Shown: positions 33,992 to 43,135, counted from the first letter of the stretch. The stretch: 64,000 bases of DNA from Vreelandella arcis (GCF_900103865.1 NZ_FNII01000011.1:37933-101932); one strand, 5' to 3'. Notes: generated by a model not told the origin, from the letters alone. Program-made: numbers and translations.

Positions 33992-36900
33992 TGCGTTTAT
34001 CGGACATTTCGGTTCAGCGCCCCGTCTTAGCCGTGGTCATGGCAGCATTAATTATCGCCTTTGGCCTGCTCGCGCTCGACCGTTTACCGCTTCAAGAGTA
34101 CCCCACCGTTGATCCGCCGATCGTGAGTATCGACACCCGTTACCCCGGCGCGTCGGCAAGCGTCGTTGAAACACGCATCACACAGGTGCTCGAAGACCGT
34201 ATTGCCGGGGTTGAAGGGATCGAATTAATTACCTCTGAGAGCGAAGACGGCCGCTCGCGTATCGATATCGAATTCGCCCTGACCATGGACATCGATGTGG
34301 CGGCCAACGATGTGCGCGATCGCATCGGCGGTGCGCTGCGCAATTTGCCAGACGACGCCGAAAACCCAGAGGTTAGCAAAGCCGACAGCAGCGAAGAGAT
34401 CGTGGTATGGCTAAGTCTCTCGGGGGAAAATTACTCGATGACCGAGTTGACCGATTATGCCAACCGCTTTTTGGTCGATAGCCTCTCGGTGCAGACAGGC
34501 GTCGCCCGGGTGCGCGTCGGCGGCGGCCGTGACTATGCCATGCGGGTATGGATCGACCGCAATGCCATCGCCGCGCGGAATTTAACCGTAGGCGATATTG
34601 AAGATGCGCTGCGGGCTGAAAACGTCGAGCTGCCAGCCGGTGCCATTGAGTCCGAGGATCGGCAGTTTATTGTTCGTCTTCCGCGCACGTTTGAAACCGC
34701 CGATGACTTTCAGCGCCTTACCCTTGCAGAAGGTGACGATGGTTTCTTAGTGCGCCTTGGCGACGTGGCCCGCGTAGAAGTTGGTTCAGTTGAGGATCGT
34801 ACAGTGTTTCGCGCCAACGGCGTTCCCATGGTCGGGCTCGGCATGATTATGCAGTCGACCGCTAACGTCGTCGAACTCTCAAACGCGGTACAACAAGAGC
34901 TTGAACGTTTGCAAGCGACCCTGCCCGAGGGCATGTCGCTGAGCCTAAATTATGATGCATCCGTGTTCGTCTCGGGGGCTATCAAGCAAGTTGTCTTTAC
35001 ATTATTGATCGCGATGGTGCTGGTGATCATCGTGATGTTCCTTTTTTTGGGCAACCTGCGCACCACCCTGATTCCCGCCATCACGGTGCCCATCGCCATC
35101 ATTGGGGCCTTTACCGCGCTCGCGGTTATGAACTTCTCAATCAACCTGCTGACGCTACTCGCCCTGGTGCTGGCCATCGGGCTGATCGTCGACGATGCCA
35201 TCGTCGTGCTGGAAAACATCAATCGGCGCATGCATGATGAAGGCGAAACGCCTCTGGTCGCTGCGTTTCGGGGCACCCGACAGATAGCCTTTGCGGTGAT
35301 TGCCACAACCTTGGTATTGATCGCGGTGTTTGTGCCGCTCAGCATGCTCCAAGGCGATATCGGCCGCTTATTTTCGGAATTCGCGCTGACCATGGCGGCG
35401 GCGGTCGCGATCTCTACCCTCCTGGCGCTTACGCTGACGCCCATGATGGCGTCTAAAATACTCAGCCCCCGGATGCACGACAGCCGACTTTCTAAAGCGG
35501 TGCAGCGCATCATGCGCCATGCCCAGCATGGTTACCGGAGGCTTCTCGAAGCGCTCCTCGCCCGGCGCAGCTGGGTGGTAGCCGTCTTCGTGTTACTCAT
35601 TGCGATGACCGCTTGGTTAAGCCAATTATTACCCAACGAATATACCCCCCAGGAAGATCGCGGTAACTTTATCGTGCTGGTTAACGGCCCCGAAGGCGCC
35701 ACCTTTGACTACATGATGGATTATATGGATGAGATTGAAGCTCGCTTAACGCCGATGGTCGAAAGCGGCGAACTGGAGCGGGTTGTGGTGCGCGCACCGC
35801 GTGGCTACGGCAATATTGAAAACTTCAACAGCGGTTTCATCATCGTCAATATGGCCGAATGGGGCAGCCGCCGTAGCGCATGGGCGATTATGGACGATGT
35901 TCGCGCAGCCCTTAATACCCTACCCGGTGTTCAAGCATTTCCCATCATGCGCCAGGGCTTTGGCCGGCGAACGGAGAAGCCGGTCCAGTTTGTGCTCGGG
36001 GGTGGTACCTACGAAGAGTTGGCCGAATGGCGTGACCGTTTGATCGACCATATCCGCGACGACAACCCGCGAATCCGCGCCATCGAAAGCAACTATAACG
36101 AAACCCAGCCGCAGTTAAACGTTGAGATAGACGAGCAGCGCGCGGCCGACCTCGGTGTTACGGTCAGCGAGATCGGTCGCACATTGGAGGTTCTACTGGG
36201 TGGGCGTAATGTGACCCGCTACGTTGATAACGGTGAAGAGTACGATGTCATCGTCGAGGGAGATCGAGCCAGCCAAAACAGTCCGCGTTCACTGGATAAT
36301 ATTCAGGTGCGCTCCGCACGTAGCAACGAATTGATTCCCCTGGCAAGCCTGGTCACCTTAAGTGACGCAGCGGGCGCGAGCACGCTGAATCGCTTTGACC
36401 GTGTGCGCTCAATCACGATCGAAGCCAACTTGGCCGATGGCTATCCACTAGGCGAAGCCCTTAACTACCTTGAACAAAGCGCTGACAGCGTGCTGCCTGA
36501 AGGCGTTCAGACCAATGTCGCCGGTGCATCGCGGGATTTCCAGAATGCCAGCGGTGCCACAACCTTTCTTCTGCTCCTGGGCGCGCTGGTGGTTTTCCTG
36601 GTGCTCGCTGCACAGTTTGAAAGTTTTATTCACCCCTTCGTGATCATGTTGACAGTGCCGCTGGCCATGAGTGGCGCGTTATTGGCGCTGTGGCTAACCG
36701 GCCAATCGCTGAATATTTACAGCCAGGTGGGGTTGGTGCTGTTAATCGGCCTCGCGGCCAAAAACGGTATTTTGATTGTCGAGTTCGCCAATCAGCTCCG
36801 CGATGAAGGCAAAGCATTTCGTGACGCCCTTATTGACGCTGCAGTAACCCGACTGCGGCCTATTTTAATGACCGCCATTACGACTATGGCAGGCGCTATT

Positions 36901-37104
36901 CCGCTGATTGTGTCAAGCGGCCCGGGTGCCGAATCACGCTATGTGATTGGCATTGTGATCATGGCGGGCGTGGGGGCGGCTACGCTGTTCACGTTGTTTG
37001 TCGTCCCCGTCGCCTACGATTTATTGTCGCGCCACAGTGGGTCACCGGGGGCCGTTAAACGCCGACTGGAACGCGAGATCGCCAATGCACCACCGGAGCG
37101 TTAG
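33991..37104 (+). CDS. RND-family multidrug efflux permease (canonical HAE1 type)
   Basis: This is a proton-driven RND exporter of 1037 residues. The N-terminus SVQRPVLAVVMAALIIAFGLLALDRLPL and the first-loop motif are typical of AcrB/MexB relatives. The proton relay is intact: VLAIGLIVDDAIVVLEN gives D401-D402, and GLAAKNGILIVEFANQL gives K924, equivalent to AcrB D407, D408 and K940. Six-span repeats flank two large periplasmic loops. It is the partner of the adaptor immediately upstream and is closed by a strong terminator. Drug or other substrate cannot be inferred. Confidence 0.93.
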   Translation: MRLSDISVQRPVLAVVMAALIIAFGLLALDRLPLQEYPTVDPPIVSIDTRYPGASASVVETRITQVLEDRIAGVEGIELITSESEDGRSRIDIEFALTMDIDVAANDVRDRIGGALRNLPDDAENPEVSKADSSEEIVVWLSLSGENYSMTELTDYANRFLVDSLSVQTGVARVRVGGGRDYAMRVWIDRNAIAARNLTVGDIEDALRAENVELPAGAIESEDRQFIVRLPRTFETADDFQRLTLAEGDDGFLVRLGDVARVEVGSVEDRTVFRANGVPMVGLGMIMQSTANVVELSNAVQQELERLQATLPEGMSLSLNYDASVFVSGAIKQVVFTLLIAMVLVIIVMFLFLGNLRTTLIPAITVPIAIIGAFTALAVMNFSINLLTLLALVLAIGLIVDDAIVVLENINRRMHDEGETPLVAAFRGTRQIAFAVIATTLVLIAVFVPLSMLQGDIGRLFSEFALTMAAAVAISTLLALTLTPMMASKILSPRMHDSRLSKAVQRIMRHAQHGYRRLLEALLARRSWVVAVFVLLIAMTAWLSQLLPNEYTPQEDRGNFIVLVNGPEGATFDYMMDYMDEIEARLTPMVESGELERVVVRAPRGYGNIENFNSGFIIVNMAEWGSRRSAWAIMDDVRAALNTLPGVQAFPIMRQGFGRRTEKPVQFVLGGGTYEELAEWRDRLIDHIRDDNPRIRAIESNYNETQPQLNVEIDEQRAADLGVTVSEIGRTLEVLLGGRNVTRYVDNGEEYDVIVEGDRASQNSPRSLDNIQVRSARSNELIPLASLVTLSDAAGASTLNRFDRVRSITIEANLADGYPLGEALNYLEQSADSVLPEGVQTNVAGASRDFQNASGATTFLLLLGALVVFLVLAAQFESFIHPFVIMLTVPLAMSGALLALWLTGQSLNIYSQVGLVLLIGLAAKNGILIVEFANQLRDEGKAFRDALIDAAVTRLRPILMTAITTMAGAIPLIVSSGPGAESRYVIGIVIMAGVGAATLFTLFVVPVAYDLLSRHSGSPGAVKRRLEREIANAPPER

Positions 37105-37112
37105 CCAGTGAT

Positions 37113-37145
37113 AAAAAAGGCGCGCCGTTTAGGCACGCCTTTTTT
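37113..37145. terminator. Bidirectional intrinsic terminator
   Basis: AAAAAAGGCG pairs perfectly with CGCCTTTTTT, and the inner bases GCC/GGC extend the stem after one C/A mismatch. The A and T tracts on either side let it serve both the RND permease (plus) and the convergent DUF3617 gene (minus). Confidence 0.9.
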
Positions 37146-37167
37146 GCATTACGTGTTACGCGATGGC

Positions 37168-37593
37168 TTAACAGTCGCCTAATCGCTCGCCTTCAATCTG
37201 GGTTTGCATGTTCAATTCACCCATTGGCGACTGAGTCATGATGTCCACAGAGCCTTCAATGTGCTCGCCCATGAAGCGCATGTCGCCATCAATGTTGGCT
37301 TCACCGCCATCCGCGCGGCACACCATGCTGTAGGAAAGACCATCCGCACTGGTGTCTTGATCCAACAGCTCGCAGCCTTCCTCTTCCTGAATAAAGCCCA
37401 GATCCGCCTCATCCAAGTCTTCTTGAGTAATGCACTGCTGCTCGGTTTCAGTTTGATCCGGAATGGGCATGTCACCGCTCACCGTCGTTGTGCTAACAAA
37501 CTCCCACTGGCCTGGAGTTATATTGGGTGATTCCGCCCATGCGGCGACCGGCAAGGCCAATAAGGCCGCTACGGCCATCTGTCGTAACTTCAT
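37168..37593 (-). CDS. DUF3617 domain protein (periplasmic)
   Basis: This 141-residue exported protein has a signal peptide ending AWA-ES, then ITPGQWEFVSTTTV, a conserved Cys set (QQCITQEDL, EGCELLDQ, VCRADGG, final GDC) and the terminal beta-strand MGELNMQTQIEGERLGDC. These match the DUF3617 pattern of secreted proteins of unknown function, in which the cysteines probably form disulfides. The mature protein is strongly acidic. It shares a terminator with the convergent RND gene. Confidence 0.85.
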   Translation of the reverse strand: MKLRQMAVAALLALPVAAWAESPNITPGQWEFVSTTTVSGDMPIPDQTETEQQCITQEDLDEADLGFIQEEEGCELLDQDTSADGLSYSMVCRADGGEANIDGDMRFMGEHIEGSVDIMTQSPMGELNMQTQIEGERLGDC

Positions 37594-37706
37594 CGCTGCT
37601 CTCCATTGCTTTATAAAACGGCTTGTAGCCTACCTCACTCCACACGGCGATGCCTGTCGATGACACGGCTGCTACACTAAAGTGCCACTGTCAAAAGGAT
37701 CGCTCC

Positions 37707-37916
37707 ATGCAAGAAGATACCTTAGTAGAGTATGACGTCTACTGCCCCTACTGCGATACCTTATTAACACTATTGATTGATGCCTCCCAGGGCAGCCATG
37801 TCACTTGGGAAGATTGTCACCAGTGCTGCGCGCCCATCCAGCTAGACATTGAGGTATCGCTTATCACTGGCGAGCTGGACAGTGTCCGCGTCGGCAGCGA
37901 CGACGATGTTCTCTAA
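37707..37916 (+). CDS. CPXCG-motif cysteine-rich protein
   Basis: This is a short, acidic, probably metal-binding protein of 69 residues. Two cysteine pairs are visible: YCPYCDTLLTLLIDASQG and TWEDCHQCCAPIQLDIEV. This is the order of the Cys-rich CPXG family of zinc-ribbon-like proteins with unknown function. I start at ATG 37707, which has AAAAGGA 7 nt upstream; the longer frame to 37650 has no ribosome-binding site and an unrelated leader. It ends 10 nt before the convergent potI-like gene. Confidence 0.8.
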   Translation: MQEDTLVEYDVYCPYCDTLLTLLIDASQGSHVTWEDCHQCCAPIQLDIEVSLITGELDSVRVGSDDDVL

Positions 37917-37926
37917 TCAACAGGCC

Positions 37927-38766
37927 CTAATCCGCTGTGGCTTTAAGTAATTGCTTGCGTTTGGCTTCGTTACGCCGCATGACATACCACGCGACGAGTG
38001 TCGCCAGCGATACGGTCAGAATAATCAGCGTCGCCAAGGCGTTAATCTTGGGCGACACGCCCATGCGCACCGACGAGAACACCACCATCGGCAGCGTATT
38101 GGCCCCCGGCCCCGAGACAAAGCTGGCAATCACCAAGTCGTCTAACGACAGCGTAAACGCCAATAGCCAGCCCGCCGCCAGCGCTGGGGAGATGATCGGC
38201 AAGGTAACCCAGAAAAAGGTTTTCATGGGCGGCGAGCCTAGATCCATGGCGGCCTCCTCGATAGACAGGTCAATCTCGCGCAAGCGGGACGCCACCACTA
38301 CCGCCACGTAAGCACTGCAGAACGTCGTATGGGCAATCCATATCGTCATCATGCCACGGTCCGCCGGCCATCCAGTGATTTGCGCCATTTGCACAAACAA
38401 CAACAATAGTGACAACCCGGTAATCACCTCAGGCATCACCAGGGGCGCGGTTACCATCGTGGACAGCGCCGTCTTGCCGCGAAATCGCCCATAGCGGGTC
38501 ATCACGAACGCCGCGATGGTGCCCAGGCACACCGCCATGCTGGCGGAGAAAAACGCGATACGCAGGCTCATCCAGATGGCCGAGAGGATCTGTTCATCGC
38601 GGAACAGCTCGCCGTACCACTGGGTGGAAAACCCCGACCATACCGTGACCAGCTTTGAGGCATTGAAGGAGTACACCACCAACACCAGCATCGGCACGTA
38701 CAGAAAAAGTAGCCCCATCACCAGCATCACACTGGTAAAGCGAATACGCGGTCTGGCAAGGCTCAT
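37927..38766 (-). CDS. potI: Polyamine (putrescine) ABC transporter permease PotI
   Basis: This is the second membrane subunit of a PotFGHI-type polyamine importer. In 279 residues there are about six membrane spans, the EAA loop EEAAMDLGSPPMKTFFWVTLP, and LAFTLSLDDLVIASFVSGPG with TLPMVVFSSVRMGVSP, as in PotC/PotI. Its start overlaps the potH stop (ATGA). It is the last gene of the operon, and no terminator is visible before the convergent CPXCG gene. Confidence 0.92.
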   Translation of the reverse strand: MSLARPRIRFTSVMLVMGLLFLYVPMLVLVVYSFNASKLVTVWSGFSTQWYGELFRDEQILSAIWMSLRIAFFSASMAVCLGTIAAFVMTRYGRFRGKTALSTMVTAPLVMPEVITGLSLLLLFVQMAQITGWPADRGMMTIWIAHTTFCSAYVAVVVASRLREIDLSIEEAAMDLGSPPMKTFFWVTLPIISPALAAGWLLAFTLSLDDLVIASFVSGPGANTLPMVVFSSVRMGVSPKINALATLIILTVSLATLVAWYVMRRNEAKRKQLLKATAD

Positions 38767-39674
38767 TCGTTAAACTCCCGGGACTGATAACGGTGGAACC
38801 AGACAATGGGGATCAACAGCAGCAACAGCATGACCATCGCCAACGCCGAGGCCACCGGCCAATCACGATTGTTGAAGAACTCCTCCCAAAGCACTTTACC
38901 GATCATCAGGGTATCCGGCCCGCCCAGCAGCTCGGGAATCACAAACTCACCGACGGCCGGAATGAACACCAGCATGGAGCCGGCAATGATCCCCCCCATG
39001 GACAGCGGCAGCGTCACCTTGATGAAGGTGTTCAGCTTACGCGACCCAAGGTCTGACGCCGCCTCGAGTAGCGCGTTGTCCAGCCGGGTCAGATGGGCGT
39101 AAAGCGGCAGCACCATAAATGGCAGATAGGCATAGACGATGCCGATGATCACCGCAAACTGGGTATTCATCATGCGCAAGGGGGCGTCGATCAGACCGAG
39201 GCCCAGCAGCAGGTTGTTCAACAGGCCGCTGTTGCCGAGAATCCCCATCCAGGCATAGATGCGGATCAGAAACGAGGTCCAGGACGGCAACATCACCAGC
39301 AGCAATAGAATCATCTGCCAGCGCGCGCTGGTGCGCGCCATGGCGTAGGCCATGGGATAGCCGATCAGCAAACACACCAGCGTGGCGATGAAAGCGGTTT
39401 TCAGCGATCCCCAGTACGCCGCCACATACAGCGAATCCGACGCCAGGAACAGGTAATTACCCAGATTGAGGGCAATATTCAGCGTTTGATCGACGTACTC
39501 GACCAGGGCGCCGTAAGGCGGCACCGCGATGGCTGCCTCCGAGAGGCTGATCTTGAGTACCAGTACAAAGGGCAGCAGAAAGAACAGCGTCAGCCATACC
39601 AACGGCAGCGCGATGACCGCGCGCCGACCCAGTTGCCAGCGCTTCAGCATGGCGGACAAGCGAGAAGGCATCAT
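38763..39674 (-). CDS. potH: Polyamine (putrescine) ABC transporter permease PotH
   Basis: This is the first membrane subunit of the importer, with 303 residues. The hydrophobic N-terminal span IALPLVWLTLFFLLPFVLVL is followed by MLPSWTSFLIRIYAWMGIL, the EAA loop LEAASDLGSRKLNTFIKVTLP, and the PotH signature VFIPAVGEFVIPELLGGPDT with LWEEFFNNRDWPVASA. GAGGAG lies about 10 nt before the ATG. It is coupled to potI by a 4-nt overlap. Confidence 0.93.
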   Translation of the reverse strand: MMPSRLSAMLKRWQLGRRAVIALPLVWLTLFFLLPFVLVLKISLSEAAIAVPPYGALVEYVDQTLNIALNLGNYLFLASDSLYVAAYWGSLKTAFIATLVCLLIGYPMAYAMARTSARWQMILLLLVMLPSWTSFLIRIYAWMGILGNSGLLNNLLLGLGLIDAPLRMMNTQFAVIIGIVYAYLPFMVLPLYAHLTRLDNALLEAASDLGSRKLNTFIKVTLPLSMGGIIAGSMLVFIPAVGEFVIPELLGGPDTLMIGKVLWEEFFNNRDWPVASALAMVMLLLLLIPIVWFHRYQSREFNE

Positions 39675-39711
39675 CTAAGGCGTTCTCCTCGGAACGGTAA
39701 GGCGTCCACAG

Positions 39712-40893
39712 TTAGCGATTCAGCACGATGGCGCTGTGATCTTCCCAGTGCACGTATACCCGGTCTTCCCAGGTAGGCCGGTCACCGCGGCGCTCGGTAT
39801 TGGCCATACTGACCTTGACCAGCTGGCCACTCGGCGTGCGCACGTAGTACAGCGAGAACCCACCCAGATAGGCGATGTCCTCCACCACGCCCTCGCTCCA
39901 GTTATGCGCCGAACCGGGCTGCTCGCGGGTCAGCCAGATTTTCTCGGGGCGCAACGCGGCCCACACCCGCCGGTCAACGGCCTGGGTGGTAATGCCGTGG
40001 TCGATATAGATCGGCCGTTCGAGCAGCGGCGAGACAATTTTGCAGTGGTCGGCGGCGTCTTCGACGATTTCGCCTTCAAATAGATTCACCGTGCCGACGA
40101 ATTCGGCCACCATGCGGCTCACCGGGCTTTCGTAGATATCGATCGGCGAGCCCACCTGCTCGATCCAGCCGTCGGCCATGATCGCCACGCGGTCGGCCAT
40201 AGTCATGGCCTCTTCCTGATCGTGGGTGACCATGATGCACGTCACGCCGACCTGCTCGATGATCTCGACCACTTCCAGCTGCATTTCAGTACGCAGCTTT
40301 TTGTCCAGCGCCCCCATGGGCTCATCGAGCAGCAGCAGCTTGGGCCGCTTGGCCAGCGAACGGGCGAGCGCCACACGCTGGCGCTGGCCGCCGGAAAGCT
40401 GGTGGGGTTTACGCTTGGCAAACCGCTCCATGTGCACCAGCTTGAGCATGTGGGCGACCCGCGCCTCGATATCGGCCTTGGGTAACTTGTCCTGCTTCAG
40501 GCCAAAGGCGATGTTCTGCGCCACGCTCAGGTGCGGGAACAGCGCATAGGACTGAAACATCATGTTGATCGGCCGCTTATGCGGCGGCATAGCGGTGATA
40601 TCGTCACCGCCAAGCAAAATGCGGCCCTCACTGGGCGTTTCAAATCCGGCCAGCATGCGCAATAGCGTCGACTTGCCCGATCCAGAACCGCCCAGCAGGG
40701 CAAAAATCTCACCGCGTTTCACCTGGAGATTGACGTCATCTACCGCCAAGGCATCATCAAAGCGCTTACTCAGCCGCTTGACCTCCAGCACAATGTCGTC
40801 CGCGAACCGAGGCGTTTTGCCCTGGGCGCGCAGTGCCGCGACATTCGCGGAGGGTGTGGATGACGCGTCGTTCGATAGGGGCGTAGTTGCCAT
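39712..40893 (-). CDS. potG: Polyamine (putrescine) ABC transporter ATP-binding protein PotG
   Basis: This is the ATPase of the polyamine importer, with 393 residues. After an N-terminal extension of about 40 residues comes the ABC domain: Walker A LLGGSGSGKSTLLR, Q-loop MMFQSYALFPHLSV, signature LSGGQRQRVALARSL, Walker B LLLLDEPMGALDKKL and H-loop [16 protein letters not shown]-terminal TOBE domain (ALRPEKIWLT, DIAYLGGFSLYYV) follows. GGAG lies 6 nt before the ATG. The preceding 105-nt spacer after potF contains a terminator-like hairpin. Confidence 0.94.
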   Translation of the reverse strand: MATTPLSNDASSTPSANVAALRAQGKTPRFADDIVLEVKRLSKRFDDALAVDDVNLQVKRGEIFALLGGSGSGKSTLLRMLAGFETPSEGRILLGGDDITAMPPHKRPINMMFQSYALFPHLSVAQNIAFGLKQDKLPKADIEARVAHMLKLVHMERFAKRKPHQLSGGQRQRVALARSLAKRPKLLLLDEPMGALDKKLRTEMQLEVVEIIEQVGVTCIMVTHDQEEAMTMADRVAIMADGWIEQVGSPIDIYESPVSRMVAEFVGTVNLFEGEIVEDAADHCKIVSPLLERPIYIDHGITTQAVDRRVWAALRPEKIWLTREQPGSAHNWSEGVVEDIAYLGGFSLYYVRTPSGQLVKVSMANTERRGDRPTWEDRVYVHWEDHSAIVLNR

Positions 40894-40906
40894 TCGCCAC
40901 TCCCAT

Positions 40907-40928
40907 CAAAAAGCCCGATAAACCGGGC
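40907..40928 (-). terminator. Hairpin between potF and potG (partial terminator)
   Basis: On the minus strand GCCCG, a 6-nt loop and CGGGC are followed by TTTTT, shortly after the potF stop and just before the potG ribosome-binding site. A stem of only 5 bp suggests partial termination or processing, leaving more binding-protein mRNA than transporter mRNA. Confidence 0.6.
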
Positions 40929-40998
40929 AATCAAAAAGCGAACAGCGAGCCCAGGCTGGCTCGCAAGGTGCCTGGACTCGCCGTCGAATGAACGTATC

Positions 40999-42102
40999 TT
41001 AGCGACCGGATTTTACGCGGTTCCAGATACGGGTGCGAGCGCGCTGGATATCCTGGGGCTTTTCAACCTGAACGTAGAGGTTATCCATCACGTCGGTGTC
41101 CGGATAGATGGCGGGATCGTTGAGAATCTCGTCGGACAGATACTCATCCGCTGCGGCGTTGGGGTTGGCGTAACGCACGTATTCGGTGATATCAGCAGCG
41201 ATTTCCGGGTCGAGGATAAAGTTGATGAAGGCGTGGGCGTTATCTGGATTGGGCGCGTCGGCAGGGATCGCCATCATGTCGAACCACAGCGCAGCACCTT
41301 CTTTGGGAATGCTGTAGCCAATCTCGAAATCGCGCTCGGCTTCTTCTGCCCGGGCGGCCGCCTGGAAAATATCACCCGAGTAACCGGCGGCAACGCAGAT
41401 GTCGCCGTTGGCCAGGTCCGACACGTAGCGCGACGAGTGGAAGTAGGTCATGTCATCGCGAACCTCGGCGAGCAGCTCGCCTGCCGCCTCGAGGTCTTCG
41501 ATGCTTTCATTGGTCGGATCCAGCCCCAGATACACCATCGCGGGCGACAGCATTTCATCGCCGGAATCCAGCATCGACAAACCACAGCCGGCTTCGCTCA
41601 ACTGACCGGTGATTTCCGGGTCAAACAGTAACGCCCAGCTATCAACGGGCGCGTCGTCACCCAAAATTTCTTTGACGCGATCAACATTGTAGCCAATGCC
41701 GTTGGTTCCCCACATATAAGGCACCGAGTACTCGCTGCCTGGATCCACCTCTTCCAGGTTCTCCATCAGCTTGGGATTCAAGTGCTTCAGATTGGGGATC
41801 TTGTCGTGATCCAGCGGCTGATACACGTCGGCTTTCATTTGCCGCGTGAGGTAGTAGGTGGACGGTACGACCACATCATAGCCGGAACGGCCTGAAAGCA
41901 ACGCTGCGTCGAGAATTTCGTTGCTGTCGAACACGTCATAGGTGACGTCGATGCCGGTACGCTCGGTAAATTTCTCCAAGGTATCGGGCGCGATATAGTC
42001 GGACCAGTTATAGACGCGCACTTCCTCGGCGTTAACGGTGGTTGCCGCTGCGGCAAGTGAAATGGCCGCAACGGCCCCGGAAAGTTTGTGGATGTTCCCC
42101 AT
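40999..42102 (-). CDS. potF: Polyamine (putrescine)-binding periplasmic protein PotF
   Basis: This is the periplasmic receptor of the importer, 367 residues with a signal peptide ending VNA-EE. The mature N-terminus VRVYNWSDYIAPDTLEKF, then TYDVFDSNEILDAALLSGRS and YDVVVPSTYYLTRQ, is typical of PotF/PotD, as are MWGTNGIGYNVDRVKEILG and IPKEGAALWFDMMAIP. The Trp and Asp residues in these segments correspond to the ligand site. AAGGAG lies 8 nt before the ATG. It is the first gene of a potFGHI operon, divergent from ahpC. Spermidine versus putrescine preference is not resolvable by eye. Confidence 0.94.
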   Translation of the reverse strand: MGNIHKLSGAVAAISLAAAATTVNAEEVRVYNWSDYIAPDTLEKFTERTGIDVTYDVFDSNEILDAALLSGRSGYDVVVPSTYYLTRQMKADVYQPLDHDKIPNLKHLNPKLMENLEEVDPGSEYSVPYMWGTNGIGYNVDRVKEILGDDAPVDSWALLFDPEITGQLSEAGCGLSMLDSGDEMLSPAMVYLGLDPTNESIEDLEAAGELLAEVRDDMTYFHSSRYVSDLANGDICVAAGYSGDIFQAAARAEEAERDFEIGYSIPKEGAALWFDMMAIPADAPNPDNAHAFINFILDPEIAADITEYVRYANPNAAADEYLSDEILNDPAIYPDTDVMDNLYVQVEKPQDIQRARTRIWNRVKSGR

Positions 42103-42307
42103 TTACCTACTCCTTAATGATACTAACAATGAACCCAGGCAGGGCATCTTAACCCCTATCCTTTTGCCGCCCGAGGTTGACCGAGCGAATTTTGCGGTGC
42201 GGGGTTCGCTATCGCAAGCCAATGCGCAAAAATTATTGCCTTCACACCCGAGCAACACCACCTAAAGCCTAGCGCAACAGAGCACAATGGCGAATGGCAC
42301 CTTAATG

Positions 42308-42344
42308 ATAGCTAAACACTATCGCTGCCATACTTTTTATCAAT
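42308..42344 (+). promoter_or_regulatory. OxyR-type operator upstream of ahpC
   Basis: Two 15-nt half-sites, ATAGCTAAACACTAT (42308-42322) and ATACTTTTTATCAAT (42330-42344), are separated by exactly 7 nt. Against the enterobacterial OxyR consensus ATAGnTnnnAnCTAT-N7-ATAGnTnnnAnCTAT they match 9 of 10 and 8 of 10 defined positions. The right half covers the -35 position of the ahpC promoter, as expected for an activator site. No oxyR gene is in the window. Confidence 0.82.
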
Positions 42345-42355
42345 TTTAATCACTC

Positions 42356-42361
42356 TATATT
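42356..42361 (+). promoter_or_regulatory. -10 box of the ahpC promoter
   Basis: TATATT lies 12 nt after the OxyR-type operator and about 60 nt before the ahpC start. The sequence 17 nt upstream is a poor -35 box lying within the operator, consistent with an activator-dependent promoter. Confidence 0.6.
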
Positions 42362-42422
42362 AGCCTTTAGTCTAGTGATCAAAGTTTTATGCTGTTATTC
42401 ATCACTAACGGAGATGATCAGA

Positions 42423-42986
42423 ATGTCTTTAATCAATACTGAAGTAAAACCGTTCAACGCAACCGCTTATTTGAACGGTGAGTTTGTTGACGTTTCCGAT
42501 GCCGATTTGAAAGGTAAGTGGAGCATTTTCTTCTTCTACCCCGCGGATTTCACTTTCGTCTGCCCAACCGAGCTGGGTGATCTAGCCGATCACTACGATG
42601 AATTTAAAAAGCTGGGCGTAGAAATCTACAGCGTTTCCACCGACACCCACTTTACCCACAAGGCGTGGCACGACAGCTCAGAAACTATCAACAAGCTGCA
42701 ATACCCAATGATTGCTGACCCGACGCTGAAAATCTCGCGCAACTTTGACGTCTTAGTTGAAGAAGCGGGCCTCGCTGAGCGCGGCACCTTTGTCGTCGAT
42801 CCTGATGGCAAAATTCAAATCGTCGAAATTAACGCCGGCAACATTGGGCGCAATGCTGAAGAGCTGCTGCGTAAGGTAAAAGCCGCGCAATACGTTCGCG
42901 AAAACCCCAACGAAGTATGCCCGGCAAAATGGAAAGAAGGCGAAGAGACACTCGCGCCTTCCTTGGATCTGGTAGGCAAAATCTAA
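42423..42986 (+). CDS. ahpC: Alkyl hydroperoxide reductase subunit C (2-Cys peroxiredoxin)
   Basis: AhpC reduces hydrogen peroxide and organic peroxides using its two cysteines and is recycled by AhpF. It has 187 residues, exactly the family size. The peroxidatic C47 is in [16 protein letters not shown] and the resolving C166 in [26 protein letters not shown] and [16 protein letters not shown] are further AhpC segments. I start at MSLINTEV (42423), with GGAG 9 nt upstream; an in-frame ATG three codons earlier overlaps that site. The OxyR-type operator lies about 80-115 nt upstream. ahpF follows after 149 nt with a hairpin between. Confidence 0.97.
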   Translation: MSLINTEVKPFNATAYLNGEFVDVSDADLKGKWSIFFFYPADFTFVCPTELGDLADHYDEFKKLGVEIYSVSTDTHFTHKAWHDSSETINKLQYPMIADPTLKISRNFDVLVEEAGLAERGTFVVDPDGKIQIVEINAGNIGRNAEELLRKVKAAQYVRENPNEVCPAKWKEGEETLAPSLDLVGKI

Positions 42987-43041
42987 ACGGTCTACCGCTA
43001 CCAAACGGACATTATCCACCCTGTTGCCCTTTTGGCAGCGC

Positions 43042-43075
43042 GACACCCGGGCTTCAGCCTGGGTGTCTTATTTTA
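43042..43075 (+). terminator. Hairpin between ahpC and ahpF
   Basis: GACACCC and GGGTGTC form the base of a stem extended by GGGC/GCCT (one G-U pair) with a short TTCA loop, followed by TTATTTTAA. It looks like a leaky terminator that would give more ahpC than ahpF transcript. Confidence 0.7.
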
Positions 43076-43135
43076 AGTGCCCGTTTCTACGTTGTGCCCA
43101 AACATTTACATGCCAACTGCGAGGAAGCGACTGTC

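Larger units (their letters stand above)
42103..42422. other. 320-nt divergent regulatory region, potF / ahpC
   Basis: No gene is supported here. The left part carries the potF leader and must hold its promoter, which I cannot place with confidence. The right part (from about 42300) is AT-rich and contains the OxyR-like site and -10 box of ahpC. Confidence 0.6.
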
